DNA of 64,000 nt from Burkholderia paludis. Its GTDB lineage: Bacteria > Pseudomonadota > Gammaproteobacteria > Burkholderiales > Burkholderiaceae. Shown piece by piece: positions 8,832-15,925 of this stretch; the stretch's first letter is position 1, and each line of letters opens with the position of its first letter. The DNA lies in the NCBI RefSeq assembly GCF_000732615.1, contig NZ_JPGL01000035.1, positions 38,129 through 102,128 on the forward strand. Direction: 5' to 3'. The notes beneath the pieces are model-generated. The model did not search any database, was not told the DNA's origin, and was given only the letters and a program-made list of their open reading frames with translations. The position numbers and the translations under genes are program-made.

Positions 8832-8997
8832 GCGAACGTTCTCAGGGCGGGGTGAAATTCCCCACCGGCGGTAATCGCGCGATTGCGCGTAGCCCGCGAG
8901 CGCTTGCCGGGGATGGTTGTCACGGCAAGGTCAGCAGACCCGGTGTGATTCCGGGGCCGACGGTTAAAGTCCGGATGAGAGAGAGCGGGGTTCGTTG
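8832..8997 (+). promoter_or_regulatory. FMN riboswitch (RFN element)
   Basis: All hallmark blocks of the RFN element are present in order: TCAGGGCGGGGTGAAATTCC, CACCGGCGGTAA, AGCCCGCGAGCG, GGTCAGCAGACCCGGTG, ATTCCGGGGCCGACGGTTAA and AGTCCGGATGAGAGAG. The outer helix closes by pairing of 8832-8837 with about 8991-8996. It lies 60 bases before the lumazine synthase start. Known function: FMN binding reduces expression of riboflavin synthesis genes. Since no clear intrinsic terminator is seen before the ATG, control may act on translation. Confidence 0.95.
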
Positions 8998-9056
8998 CGT
9001 ACGCAAGGTACGCGGCTTGTCCCTGTGCGCCCATTCAACTCACACAGGATCAGCCG

Positions 9057-9566
9057 ATGACACAGATTTCCCACGTTTCCCCAACTGCCGCTCCCCGTAT
9101 CGCTTTTGTCCAGTCGTGCTGGCACAAGGAGATCGTCGACCAGTGCCGAATCGCGTTTGTCGATGCACTGGGCCACGCGAACATGAGCGAAGCGGATTGC
9201 GATTTCTTCGAAGTGGCCGGCGCGTTCGAGATTCCGCTGCATGCCAAATTACTCGCGAAAACCGGCAAATACGCGGCCATCGCCTGCGCCGGGCTGGTTG
9301 TCGATGGCGGCATCTACCGCCATGACTTCGTCGCGCAAGCAGTGATTTCGGGTCTCATGCAGGTGCAGCTCGATACCGAGGTGGTGGTGCTGTCGGCTGT
9401 GTTGACGCCGCATCATTTCCATGGATCGGCCGAGCATGTCGGTTTCTTCCACGAACACTTCCTCGTGAAAGGCGCGGAGCTCGCGCGTGCATGCGTCGAT
9501 ACGATCGGCGCGGTTGCCGCGCTCAAGGCGGAATCCGCGGCCACTGCGATGAAGCAGGCCGCCTGA
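9057..9566 (+). CDS. ribH: 6,7-dimethyl-8-ribityllumazine synthase, type II (RibH2-like)
   Basis: Encodes 169 residues. Lumazine synthase joins 5-amino-6-ribitylamino-uracil and 3,4-dihydroxy-2-butanone 4-phosphate in the penultimate step of riboflavin synthesis. The sequence shows FEVAGAFEIPLHAKLLA, GGIYRHDFVAQAVISGLMQV and LSAVLTPHHFHGSAEH...HFLVKG. These match the Brucella RibH2 (type II, decameric) subgroup rather than the icosahedral RibH1 type, which has GxxIRG(T/D)T. The gene stands alone behind an FMN riboswitch and is followed by a hairpin at 9600-9632, so it is a single-gene unit. The main ribE/ribBA/ribH genes are presumably elsewhere; this copy is probably an FMN-repressed secondary synthase. 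Confidence 0.93.
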   Translation: MTQISHVSPTAAPRIAFVQSCWHKEIVDQCRIAFVDALGHANMSEADCDFFEVAGAFEIPLHAKLLAKTGKYAAIACAGLVVDGGIYRHDFVAQAVISGLMQVQLDTEVVVLSAVLTPHHFHGSAEHVGFFHEHFLVKGAELARACVDTIGAVAALKAESAATAMKQAA

Positions 9567-9768
9567 CGCTTGCGCTGCGTCCTTGCCGAACGGCAGGGCG
9601 CGTGCCGCGGGGTGGTTTGCCCCGTGGCACGCATGGTGGCTTTGCTGGCGCGTCCGCGAAGCTGACGTCGATGCCGCGCTTCTGCAGTCGTTCGACGTAT
9701 TCTCGAGCGGGCCTGCGGTACGTCGCGACCGTATGGACGCGATTCATTGCGCCGAAATTCGCAAACAC
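9523..9768 (-). CDS. Doubtful small ORF downstream of the P-loop kinase
   Basis: Encodes 81 residues starting MFANFGAMNRVHTVATYRRP with a basic, Pro/Arg-rich second half. It starts ten bases after the end of the P-loop protein and overlaps the 3' end of ribH by 44 bases and its terminator hairpin. The first 40 residues could be genuine, the rest looks like antisense of ribH and of the hairpin. I do not recognise it. Confidence 0.2.
   Translation of the reverse strand: MFANFGAMNRVHTVATYRRPAREYVERLQKRGIDVSFADAPAKPPCVPRGKPPRGTRPAVRQGRSASVRRPASSQWPRIPP
9600..9632 (+). terminator. Strong hairpin after ribH
   Basis: A 13-bp stem, 9600-9612 with 9620-9632, contains one G.T wobble and encloses a seven-base loop, 34 bases after the ribH stop. 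There is no T run, so it may be a weak or bidirectional terminator or an mRNA 3'-end stabiliser. Confidence 0.5.
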
Positions 9769-9777
9769 GAGGGCAGG

Positions 9778-10275
9778 CTACGTTTCCAGGCGATCCAGGA
9801 ACGCCATTATCGCGTCGCGTGATCCAAGAATTTTCTTGTCTGCCCCGTAGTCGCCAAACAGTCGCTGGTGGCCAATGTATGAACTTGGCCCTTGACGGCT
9901 TCGATACGTCGAAGTCCAATCCAGCAATGCGTCGAATGACGCCGCGTCTCCTCCACGACGCACGCCCCGTTGGCGAATGTTCTCGACGCATTCCGTTTCA
10001 TCGGGACACAGCCAGATGAGTGCCGTGGAGTCGCTACGGATCTCGTTGACGAGCGAGCCGTAAATTCCTTCTATCACCCAGCGGTCGGTTCTCGCGGCGT
10101 CTCGCAGCAACCGTAAGGCCTCGTTGCGCTCGCGAGCAACGTTGTACCCGCCTGGAAGCCAATGAATCGAATCCAGATCGATACAGGGCGACCCCATGCG
10201 ATTTGCAATGCGTTCGGCAAGCCAGCTCTTTCCCGAACCGGAATTTCCCACTATCAGTGTTCTAAGCAAATTCAT
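9778..10275 (-). CDS. P-loop NTPase, adenylate-kinase/FlaR-like
   Basis: Encodes 165 residues with a Walker A motif at 10-17 (GNSGSGKS), then CIDLDSIHWLPGG, which matches the LDxxxW region of the topology-modulation/FlaR-type kinases. It continues with DRWVIEGIYGS and ALIWLCPDETECVENIRQRG, the lid or NMP-binding part. The family phosphorylates unknown small molecules, and most members are only annotated as AAA or adenylate kinase-like. The gene stands alone, convergent with ribH. Confidence 0.75.
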   Translation of the reverse strand: MNLLRTLIVGNSGSGKSWLAERIANRMGSPCIDLDSIHWLPGGYNVARERNEALRLLRDAARTDRWVIEGIYGSLVNEIRSDSTALIWLCPDETECVENIRQRGVRRGGDAASFDALLDWTSTYRSRQGPSSYIGHQRLFGDYGADKKILGSRDAIMAFLDRLET

Positions 10276-10866
10276 GCGGAGACCTATCTCGTGTTGCGCA
10301 GTGGTTGCTCCCGGGGTATGCCCGGGGCCGGCATCGATGCGCAGCTTACTCGCGCGGGCGGTGGAACGCTATCGAATCGGTTCGAAGCGTGCGGTCGAAG
10401 GCCGCAACGTTGTCGGGTTATGTCGAGCGCTTACTCTATTCAGAGGACGATCGTTCCTGATGACCGCACGGAATACCGCGGTCTGTCGTAAACGATGACC
10501 AGGACGCGTGATTTCGCGAACAGGTTGACGTGGCGATTGGCGGGGCGGGGAGCCGGAAGCAGATCGGATTCCCTTTTTCAAGTAAAGGCGGAATTGGTTG
10601 CGCAACGTGACGTTCTACAGTGTCGAACCTGCGGTGCCGCGACTCTGAACCAGACGAGGTGCGATTCAAGCCAGGCGTTGGGAGGGACTGCTGGCGGCGA
10701 GTATGTGCATACCGTGGCCGGACGATCTCTGATTCGCGAATAAAGACGCCGTGCACTTTCTACTACGTCATTTCTTGTTGCTTTCATATTCTTTCGTTGT
10801 CGATGCAATTTGGCGATTTTTAAGAATCATGAGATGTATAAAGTAAATCCAGACTCGAATGTCTTA
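10276..10866. other. Intergenic stretch before the attenuator
   Basis: About 590 bases with no convincing gene. The last 120 bases become AT-rich and lead into the promoter at 10867-10895. Confidence 0.4.
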
Positions 10867-10895
10867 TTGACAGGCGTGGGCCGACTGGTTAGATT
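10867..10895 (+). promoter_or_regulatory. Sigma-70-type promoter of the Thr attenuator
   Basis: The -35 TTGACA (10867-10872) and -10 TAGATT (10890-10895) are separated by exactly 17 bases. The expected start of transcription, six or seven bases after the -10, falls at about 10902, which is the A of the leader-peptide ATG. The leader would then be translated from a leaderless or nearly leaderless message; no Shine-Dalgarno sequence is visible. Confidence 0.75.
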
Positions 10896-10901
10896 GACCA
10901 C

Positions 10902-10982
10902 ATGAGCGCACTTTTCGTCACGACTACCACGACTACTACCACGACCGCCAATGGCGGGCCGGGGAGAGGTTGTACGTCGTAG
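10902..10982 (+). CDS. Threonine-rich leader peptide
   Basis: A 26-codon ORF: M-S-A-L-F-V, then nine consecutive threonine codons (codons 7-15, 10920-10946, using ACG, ACT and ACC), then A-N-G-G-P-G-R-G-C-T-S and TAG. A Thr run of this length in a short ORF directly before antiterminator and terminator helices is the signature of ribosome-mediated attenuation responding to charged tRNA-Thr, as in thr operon leaders. The codon mixture suggests that stalling responds to tRNA-Thr charging in general, not to one isoacceptor. The ORF starts at or next to the predicted transcription start. Confidence 0.85.
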   Translation: MSALFVTTTTTTTTTANGGPGRGCTS

Positions 10983-11014
10983 GCTGGCGCCTCAAGCGAT
11001 CCCCAAGCCCCGCC
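10953..11014 (+). promoter_or_regulatory. Predicted antiterminator pairing
   Basis: GGCGGG at 10953-10958, just after the Thr codons, can pair with CCCGCC at 11009-11014, the left arm of the terminator. GGGG at 10961-10964 can extend the helix with CCCC at 11001-11004. A ribosome stalled in the Thr run leaves 10953 onward free and favours this helix. A ribosome that reaches the stop codon at 10980 covers it and allows the terminator. Pairing was found by eye. Confidence 0.7.
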
Positions 11015-11036
11015 GGAAACGGACGGGGCTTTTTTA
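11005..11036 (+). terminator. Attenuator terminator
   Basis: An eight-bp stem, AAGCCCCG (11005-11012) with CGGGGCTT (11024-11031), can be extended inward by CC/GG across a one-base bulge. It is followed by a run of six T from 11030. It is a typical intrinsic terminator 23 bases after the leader stop and 41 bases before the next start codon. Confidence 0.9.
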
Positions 11037-11076
11037 ATGCTCCGTTCGACTGGTACCCATGTCAACGGAGAACATA

Positions 11077-11820
11077 ATGGGCGAAGTCGACCACCGAGTG
11101 CCTGGTAAAAAACTGGATCTGTTTTACCGGCAAGATGAAAGTCCAGTCGCCATTTTGGGGTGCCGGCGCGGAATGATTCCTTATCGGATCGTGGGGGGAT
11201 ATATCCACGTCCGCATGCGCCAGGTCGGCTTCTCCGGCGCGTGGCCTCCTCGGATTATCTCGTGCAGTCTTCGGAAACGGAGCGGTCGGTTTGAGACGCT
11301 ATGGATACCTATGTTTCCCATTGAAGACGATAGCAACCCGCACGGTCTCAAGCCGATGAGTTGCCCGTGTCGCGTGCAGATCTTCAAGAAAGGCGCCCGA
11401 TCGCACCCGGATCTCCCGATTCGATACTCCGAATTCGGGGCAGTCCATCGAGCCGAACCGTCCGGGGTGCGCCACGGCCCCATGCGCGCCCGCGCGTTCA
11501 CTCAGGACGATGCCCAGGTTCTCCGTACGCCTGATCGGATCGAGGCCAAAGTCGCACGATTCGGTGTGTTGCCACGGACGATCCATGCAGATTCAGGGTT
11601 TGGAGAATTCGATGTGACTTTGTCGACGAAGCCAGCGGTCCGTGCCGGCGACGATGGGGTGCGGGACCGCGCAGCCGTCGTGCTCACGGAAGGCACGGCT
11701 GGCGGCGGCGCGATCGAGGGGATGGTGTCTGCGGGGGAGCGGTCCGACGCGCTTGCGCTCGAGCGTACGTTCCAGCGCGGGCTGGAGACGGCTCGCGAGT
11801 CGATCGCACTACCGGGGTGA
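11077..11820 (+). CDS. Truncated, degenerate threonyl-tRNA synthetase-like protein
   Basis: Encodes 247 residues from ATG 11077, chosen because GGAG lies six bases upstream; an in-frame ATG at 11059 lacks a site. It aligns by eye with the first half of the class II catalytic core of ThrRS: DHRVPGKKLDLFYRQDESP, then KPMSCPCRVQIF (zinc-ligand Cys kept), FGAVHRAEPSG (motif 2 Arg kept), RAFTQDDAQ and LSTKPAVRAG. The zinc-ligand His of QDDAH is replaced by Gln. The TGS and editing domains, motif 3 and the anticodon-binding domain are missing, and the last 50 residues are unrelated. It cannot be a working ThrRS. The frame is intact and ends four bases before the MFS gene, so it is translated. It may be a decayed inhibitor-resistant ThrRS, or repurposed. 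Confidence 0.75.
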   Translation: MGEVDHRVPGKKLDLFYRQDESPVAILGCRRGMIPYRIVGGYIHVRMRQVGFSGAWPPRIISCSLRKRSGRFETLWIPMFPIEDDSNPHGLKPMSCPCRVQIFKKGARSHPDLPIRYSEFGAVHRAEPSGVRHGPMRARAFTQDDAQVLRTPDRIEAKVARFGVLPRTIHADSGFGEFDVTLSTKPAVRAGDDGVRDRAAVVLTEGTAGGGAIEGMVSAGERSDALALERTFQRGLETARESIALPG

Positions 11821-11824
11821 GACG

Positions 11825-13036
11825 ATGGATGCAATCAAGTTCACGCGCGCGTCGGTATGGCTTGCCGGAATAGCCGAGGACGTGCCGATTTCAACGCGAA
11901 TCCTGCTGATCTTCCAGTTCCTTGTGAATCTGTCCGTGTTCGGGTCGCTGCCGTTGCTCGCTGCGTTTCTTGACCTTGAGCGTCATCTGGACGCCGGCCG
12001 CGTTGCCAGCGTACTGACAGTGAACTTGCTGGCGAGCCGGTTGATGCCGCTGGTGCTGGGTGCGTCGACGGATCGTTTCAGCAGCCGCGTGCTGGCCACG
12101 CTCGGTCTGATCTGCCGTGCCGCAGGATTTTTCGGATTCGCGTTTACGTCGTCGTTTCCGGGGCTGCTGATGTGGGCATGCTTGTCCGGGCTCGGTGCTG
12201 CTCTTTATGAAACAACCGCGTATTCGATCTTCGGGTCGCTCGATTCTGCCGTGCGTCCAAAGGTGTTTGCACTGAATAATCTGGCGCTCAACCTAGGGGC
12301 GCTGATCGGTCCGGCGCTGCTGATTGCCGTGCCGAACAACGATCGTTCGATGCCGTTTCTGGCAAGCGGCGTGATTTTCACCGCGCTCGCATTCGTGGCG
12401 CCCTGGATCTCGGGGCGGAGCGCACGCAAAGCTGCCGCGGTACATCCGCTGCGCGGCTTGCTGATCGTGTTCGGAGACAGGCGGTTCCGCCGGCTATGCT
12501 GGGCGCTCGTTCCATTCTGGACGGTGTACACGCAGATCTATGTCTTCATCCCGCTGACGTTTTCGCATGGCGCAAACGGCTACAACGGCGTTCGGCCGTT
12601 CTACATCGCGAACGCGCTGATCGGAATCGCCACTGCTTCGCTTGGCATGAACTGGTTTCAGAGGACGGCCTGGCGATCCCTGATGACCATTGGGCACGCG
12701 GCAATGTGTTGCTGCTTTGCGATTGCTGCATTGCTGTTCGGTCGCATCGATGGTGCCGGCGCGTCGCTGGTCATTCTGATTGTCGTCGCGATCGTCTTCA
12801 CGTTTGGCGAAAGCCTGATCCTTCCGGCATCGAATATCGCGCTTGCCGATCTGACGACCGAGGGTAACGCCGGCAGCTATTTTGGCGCATCGGCGATCTC
12901 CTGGGCGATCGGCGGGATGCTCGGCAACTTCATTGGCAGCGTTGCCGCCGGCTGGACCGTGCTTACGCCGGGATGGGCCACGTTCACGGGGATCTCCCTG
13001 ATTGGTCTGCTGGCATTCTGGAGAGGGCATGAGTGA
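11825..13036 (+). CDS. MFS exporter linked to the Thr attenuator
   Basis: Encodes 403 residues from ATG 11825, four bases after the stop of the ThrRS-like gene, with GGGGTGAG just before it. It has about 11-12 hydrophobic helices and the MFS loop 2-3 region (GASTDRFSSRVLATLG), similar to drug:H+ antiporters of the DHA1 type. It is co-transcribed with the truncated ThrRS and therefore under the threonine attenuator. Inference: export of a compound that lowers tRNA-Thr charging (a ThrRS inhibitor or a toxic threonine analogue), or of threonine itself. No biosynthetic cluster for such a compound is seen within the window. Confidence 0.85.
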   Translation: MDAIKFTRASVWLAGIAEDVPISTRILLIFQFLVNLSVFGSLPLLAAFLDLERHLDAGRVASVLTVNLLASRLMPLVLGASTDRFSSRVLATLGLICRAAGFFGFAFTSSFPGLLMWACLSGLGAALYETTAYSIFGSLDSAVRPKVFALNNLALNLGALIGPALLIAVPNNDRSMPFLASGVIFTALAFVAPWISGRSARKAAAVHPLRGLLIVFGDRRFRRLCWALVPFWTVYTQIYVFIPLTFSHGANGYNGVRPFYIANALIGIATASLGMNWFQRTAWRSLMTIGHAAMCCCFAIAALLFGRIDGAGASLVILIVVAIVFTFGESLILPASNIALADLTTEGNAGSYFGASAISWAIGGMLGNFIGSVAAGWTVLTPGWATFTGISLIGLLAFWRGHE

Positions 13037-13475
13037 ATCGTGAACCCGCCGTGGCGAGCGGTGCGACGGGTACTGCTCTGACGTCGAGCAAGCGCGGTAT
13101 CGAGCCGTTGCGCGCCGAGCGCCGTGCCATCCATGGCAGCGGCCTCGGCAAATATCGGTGGGTCGCCGAGCGCACGCATGCCAGGCTGCATCACTTCGGT
13201 CGTCTTCGTATGCGTTTCGAGCGCCGTGCTTACATTCGCCGCGCACTCCTCAAACTCGGCTGCCGCTCGATCGCCTGGAATACTTTGCAGCGGACTCGTC
13301 AACCTTCGTGAAACCGCCTCATAAAGATATTGGGATCCTGTCGTTTCAACCTCGTATCGGAATCCTTTGGTTTGAAATCGGACGGGCGAACGTGACGCCC
13401 GTCCGTATCGAGCCCCGTACCCGCTTCGCGTGACTTTCGCCGCAACGGTACGGAGTCTGGCCGCATCGCCCGATG
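13037..13475. other. Convergent intergenic region
   Basis: About 440 bases between the ends of two MFS genes. No credible gene was found; a strong hairpin is listed at 13379-13405. Confidence 0.4.
13379..13405. terminator. Bidirectional hairpin between convergent MFS genes
   Basis: A perfect ten-bp stem (CGGACGGGCG at 13379-13388 with CGCCCGTCCG at 13396-13405) and a seven-base loop lie between convergent genes. On the minus strand it is followed by ATTTCAAA, a weak T-rich tail. Confidence 0.55.
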
Positions 13476-14870
13476 TCACCCCACCTGCGCGCCACGCTCC
13501 TCCGCAAGCAACCGGCGATAGTGAGGCAGCGCCCCAAACAGCAACCACACCGCGAGCGCGGCCGCGATCGTGCAAACGATCCCGATCGAATCGCCGACCA
13601 TCTTCGGATTGCCGAACACGCGATCGCTGAAGAGCGCGATCAGCGTCGGCCCGAGCCCGAACCCGATCAGTTGCGCGAAAAACGAGTAGAGCGCACCGAC
13701 GGTGCCGCGCATGCGGCTGGGCGCGACGAGTTGCAGCGCCGCCGCCATGCACCCGGTCGGCAACGTGAAGAAGAACACTGTGCCGCCGGCTGCGACCAGC
13801 GTACCTGTCGCACCGGGCGCAAACGGGATGCTCGCGCAGCACAGCAGCATCGGGATCATTGCAAACGCGGCCGTGCGCAACGGTGCGTCCTCGTACCCGC
13901 GCCGTTCGAAGCGGCGTACGACCCACGGGCCCGCCAGTGCGCCCGCCATCGCGCAGCAGACCACCAGCGCGCCGAAACGAAACCCGACGAGCGCAGCGGG
14001 CATGCCGTGCGAACGGATCAGGTAAGTCGGCATCCACGCGGGCATGCCCAGCACGACAATGGCGAGCATGCCGACGCCGAGCAAAATGCGCGCGTAGAAC
14101 CCGCGCCGCGCCCACAGAAATGCAGCGGATTCACGGGTCGAGAACTGGCGGTCGTCCGCACTGCCGCTGACGACCTTGCTGCGCATGGGCTCGCGCACCG
14201 TCAGCCACACCAGCAACGCGAACAGCACGCCCGGCAGCCCGATCAGCACGAATGCCAGTTGCCATGTCTCGAACCCGGCGAGTACCGGGAACTGTCGATG
14301 AACGTCGCGGGCGAACGAGATGACGAGGCCGCCGGCGACGAGCGAAAGCCCGCCGCCGAGCATCGGGCCGAGAATGAACACGCTCATCGCGCGCGGCATC
14401 TGCCTTGCCGAAAAGCAGTCGGCAATCATCGACAGCGCGATCGGAAACACGCAGGCTTCGCTGGCCCCGACGCCGAAGCGTGCGAGGAACAGCCCCTGGA
14501 ATGTCGTGGCCTTGCCGCACAGGGCCGTGAAGATGCACCACAGGCAAATGCCGACCAGCAGGATGTTGCGCCGGTTGGCGATGTCGACGAGCCGGCCGAA
14601 GAGCGGTGACGCGATCAGGTAGGCGGAAATGAACGCGATGCCCTGAACGAGGCTGAGCTGCGTGTCGGAAATGGCGAGCGAGTGACGGATCGGGTCGACG
14701 AGCAGGTTGAGAAGCTGGCGGTCGATGTACGCGAGGGAATACGCGAGCGTGATGATGGCCAGGATGTACCACGACCGGAGGCTGTCATGGACGACCCTCG
14801 ACGAGGTTCGTCCCGATAGCGCATCGTCCAGGCCGCCGACAGGCGGCACTTCATTCATGGCATTCCTCAT
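13476..14870 (-). CDS. MFS permease of the aromatic/organic acid type
   Basis: Encodes 464 residues from ATG 14870, chosen because GGAG stands five bases upstream; ATG 14858 is an alternative. Twelve hydrophobic segments are visible, with the N-terminal motif YSLAYIDRQLLNLLVDPIR, loop motif GRLVDIANRRNI and ARFGVGASEACVFP. This pattern is shared by Spinster-like and organic-acid MFS carriers in proteobacterial catabolic clusters. It is transcribed away from the Rieske oxygenase genes, and the shared intergenic region holds operator-like palindromes. Inferred role: uptake of the oxygenase substrate. Confidence 0.85.
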   Translation of the reverse strand: MRNAMNEVPPVGGLDDALSGRTSSRVVHDSLRSWYILAIITLAYSLAYIDRQLLNLLVDPIRHSLAISDTQLSLVQGIAFISAYLIASPLFGRLVDIANRRNILLVGICLWCIFTALCGKATTFQGLFLARFGVGASEACVFPIALSMIADCFSARQMPRAMSVFILGPMLGGGLSLVAGGLVISFARDVHRQFPVLAGFETWQLAFVLIGLPGVLFALLVWLTVREPMRSKVVSGSADDRQFSTRESAAFLWARRGFYARILLGVGMLAIVVLGMPAWMPTYLIRSHGMPAALVGFRFGALVVCCAMAGALAGPWVVRRFERRGYEDAPLRTAAFAMIPMLLCCASIPFAPGATGTLVAAGGTVFFFTLPTGCMAAALQLVAPSRMRGTVGALYSFFAQLIGFGLGPTLIALFSDRVFGNPKMVGDSIGIVCTIAAALAVWLLFGALPHYRRLLAEERGAQVG

Positions 14871-15014
14871 CTTGTCTCCGATACGATCGTCTGATGCATG
14901 TGAAAGGGGATGTCGGGACGGCATGCCGCTTGCGCGTCGGGCCGGTCATGGGCATCTGGTCAGCCTGGGTGGTCGTTCGACGCATGGGGGATGCCGCTCA
15001 CACGTGCTCGATTA

Positions 15015-15038
15015 CCAAACTATCGTTAGGTAGTTTGG
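15015..15038. promoter_or_regulatory. Inverted repeat containing CTATCGTTAGGTAG
   Basis: CCAAACTA (15015-15022) and TAGTTTGG (15031-15038) form perfect eight-base arms around TCGTTAGG. The inner 14-mer at 15020-15033 matches the sites at 15252 and 45761 (CTAnCGTTnGnTAG). It lies 145 bases upstream of the MFS start. The size fits a TetR-type dimer. Confidence 0.6.
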
Positions 15039-15049
15039 CGTGACGCCAA
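15035..15049. promoter_or_regulatory. Second palindrome overlapping the first
   Basis: TTGGCG-TGA-CGCCAA is a perfect 15-base palindrome that shares its first four bases with the operator at 15015-15038. Overlap of two different palindromes suggests two regulators, or an extended site. Confidence 0.4.
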
Positions 15050-15251
15050 GCGATGTGCCATGCGTGTTATCCATTAAGCATCGCTGCCGCGGGCCATGAA
15101 TCAAGCGGCGACTTTCACGCGGTGCGACCCGATGTGGCGTACGCGGCGTCCGGCGCGCGCGTTGTCGATACGTCAGCGCGCCCGGTCCCGCCGGAATCGG
15201 CATCCGCGTTCGGGTTTGACCGGATGGAGCGATCGCCTGCGTCGAATCAAT

Positions 15252-15265
15252 CTATCGTTCGTTAG
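15252..15265. promoter_or_regulatory. Operator-like 14-mer CTATCGTTCGTTAG
   Basis: Same core as the sites at 15020 and 45761; it lies about 240 bases before the small gene that opens the oxygenase unit. Confidence 0.5.
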
Positions 15266-15507
15266 GTAAACGGAGGATGCCGAAGATGGCGTGCCCGCCG
15301 GCAGCCCGCTCCGCATTCCGAAGCACGGAATGCGACGCTTGGCCGATGGAACGCGCATACGTCGGCGTTGCCGATCGACAGGGGAAAAGAGGCCGCACGA
15401 ACGGCCCGGCGTCGATGCCGTGAGGTCGCGTATCACGCTGTGACACGACGCAATGCGCTGCGCCCATCCCGGGCGCAGGCGTAGCGTTCCGGAACTGGAG
15501 GAGCACG

Positions 15508-15870
15508 ATGACTGACGATGTATCACGCGATTCGCAGCGCTTGCCGGAAGGCTTCGAGGCGCTCGAACCGTTTCTCGACCGATGGCATGCGCCGACGTCG
15601 CACGCGCGCTGGATCCATCGCGCGGCTACGCCGTACGCAGAGATCGTGACGTTCTACGAAGCGATGTCCGAGCGGGCGGAGGAGGCGACGGTCTATCTCG
15701 AGCAATTTCCGCTCGACGACATGCCAGCGCCCGCGCGGAACCTGTTTCGCCTGCTGCTGGCGATGTGCCATGCCGCGATCGCCGTCGAAATGCACAAGGC
15801 GTCGGGCATCCGGCATGCGCCACCCGTTCACGCATTGACGATCGCGGCCGGCTTTCAGCCGCACGGCTGA
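15508..15870 (+). CDS. Small hypothetical protein preceding the Rieske oxygenase
   Basis: Encodes 120 residues with a good ribosome binding site (GGAGGAGCACG-ATG). The protein is soluble, mostly helical by composition (FYEAMSERAEEATVYLEQFPLDD, LFRLLLAMCHAAIAVEMHKA). It is 55 bases upstream of the oxygenase and surely in the same operon. It does not look like a Rieske ferredoxin (no Cys/His cluster motif) nor a typical beta subunit of 160 or more residues. It is probably a small accessory subunit conserved beside this oxygenase type. Confidence 0.7.
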   Translation: MTDDVSRDSQRLPEGFEALEPFLDRWHAPTSHARWIHRAATPYAEIVTFYEAMSERAEEATVYLEQFPLDDMPAPARNLFRLLLAMCHAAIAVEMHKASGIRHAPPVHALTIAAGFQPHG

Positions 15871-15925
15871 GCGCGCGTCCTCGGGCGATCAGAACCCGTC
15901 GCCCCCATCCCTTTCAGGAGCTGGC

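Larger units (their letters stand above)
14871..15507. other. Divergent regulatory region between MFS and oxygenase genes
   Basis: About 640 bases with no credible gene. It carries palindromes at 15015-15038 and 15035-15049 and a related site at 15252-15265, and so probably serves both divergent units. Confidence 0.5.

Noticed and set aside
13033..13324. Short plus-strand frames after the MFS exporter
   Set aside because: No ribosome binding site, basic composition and no similarity to anything recognised.
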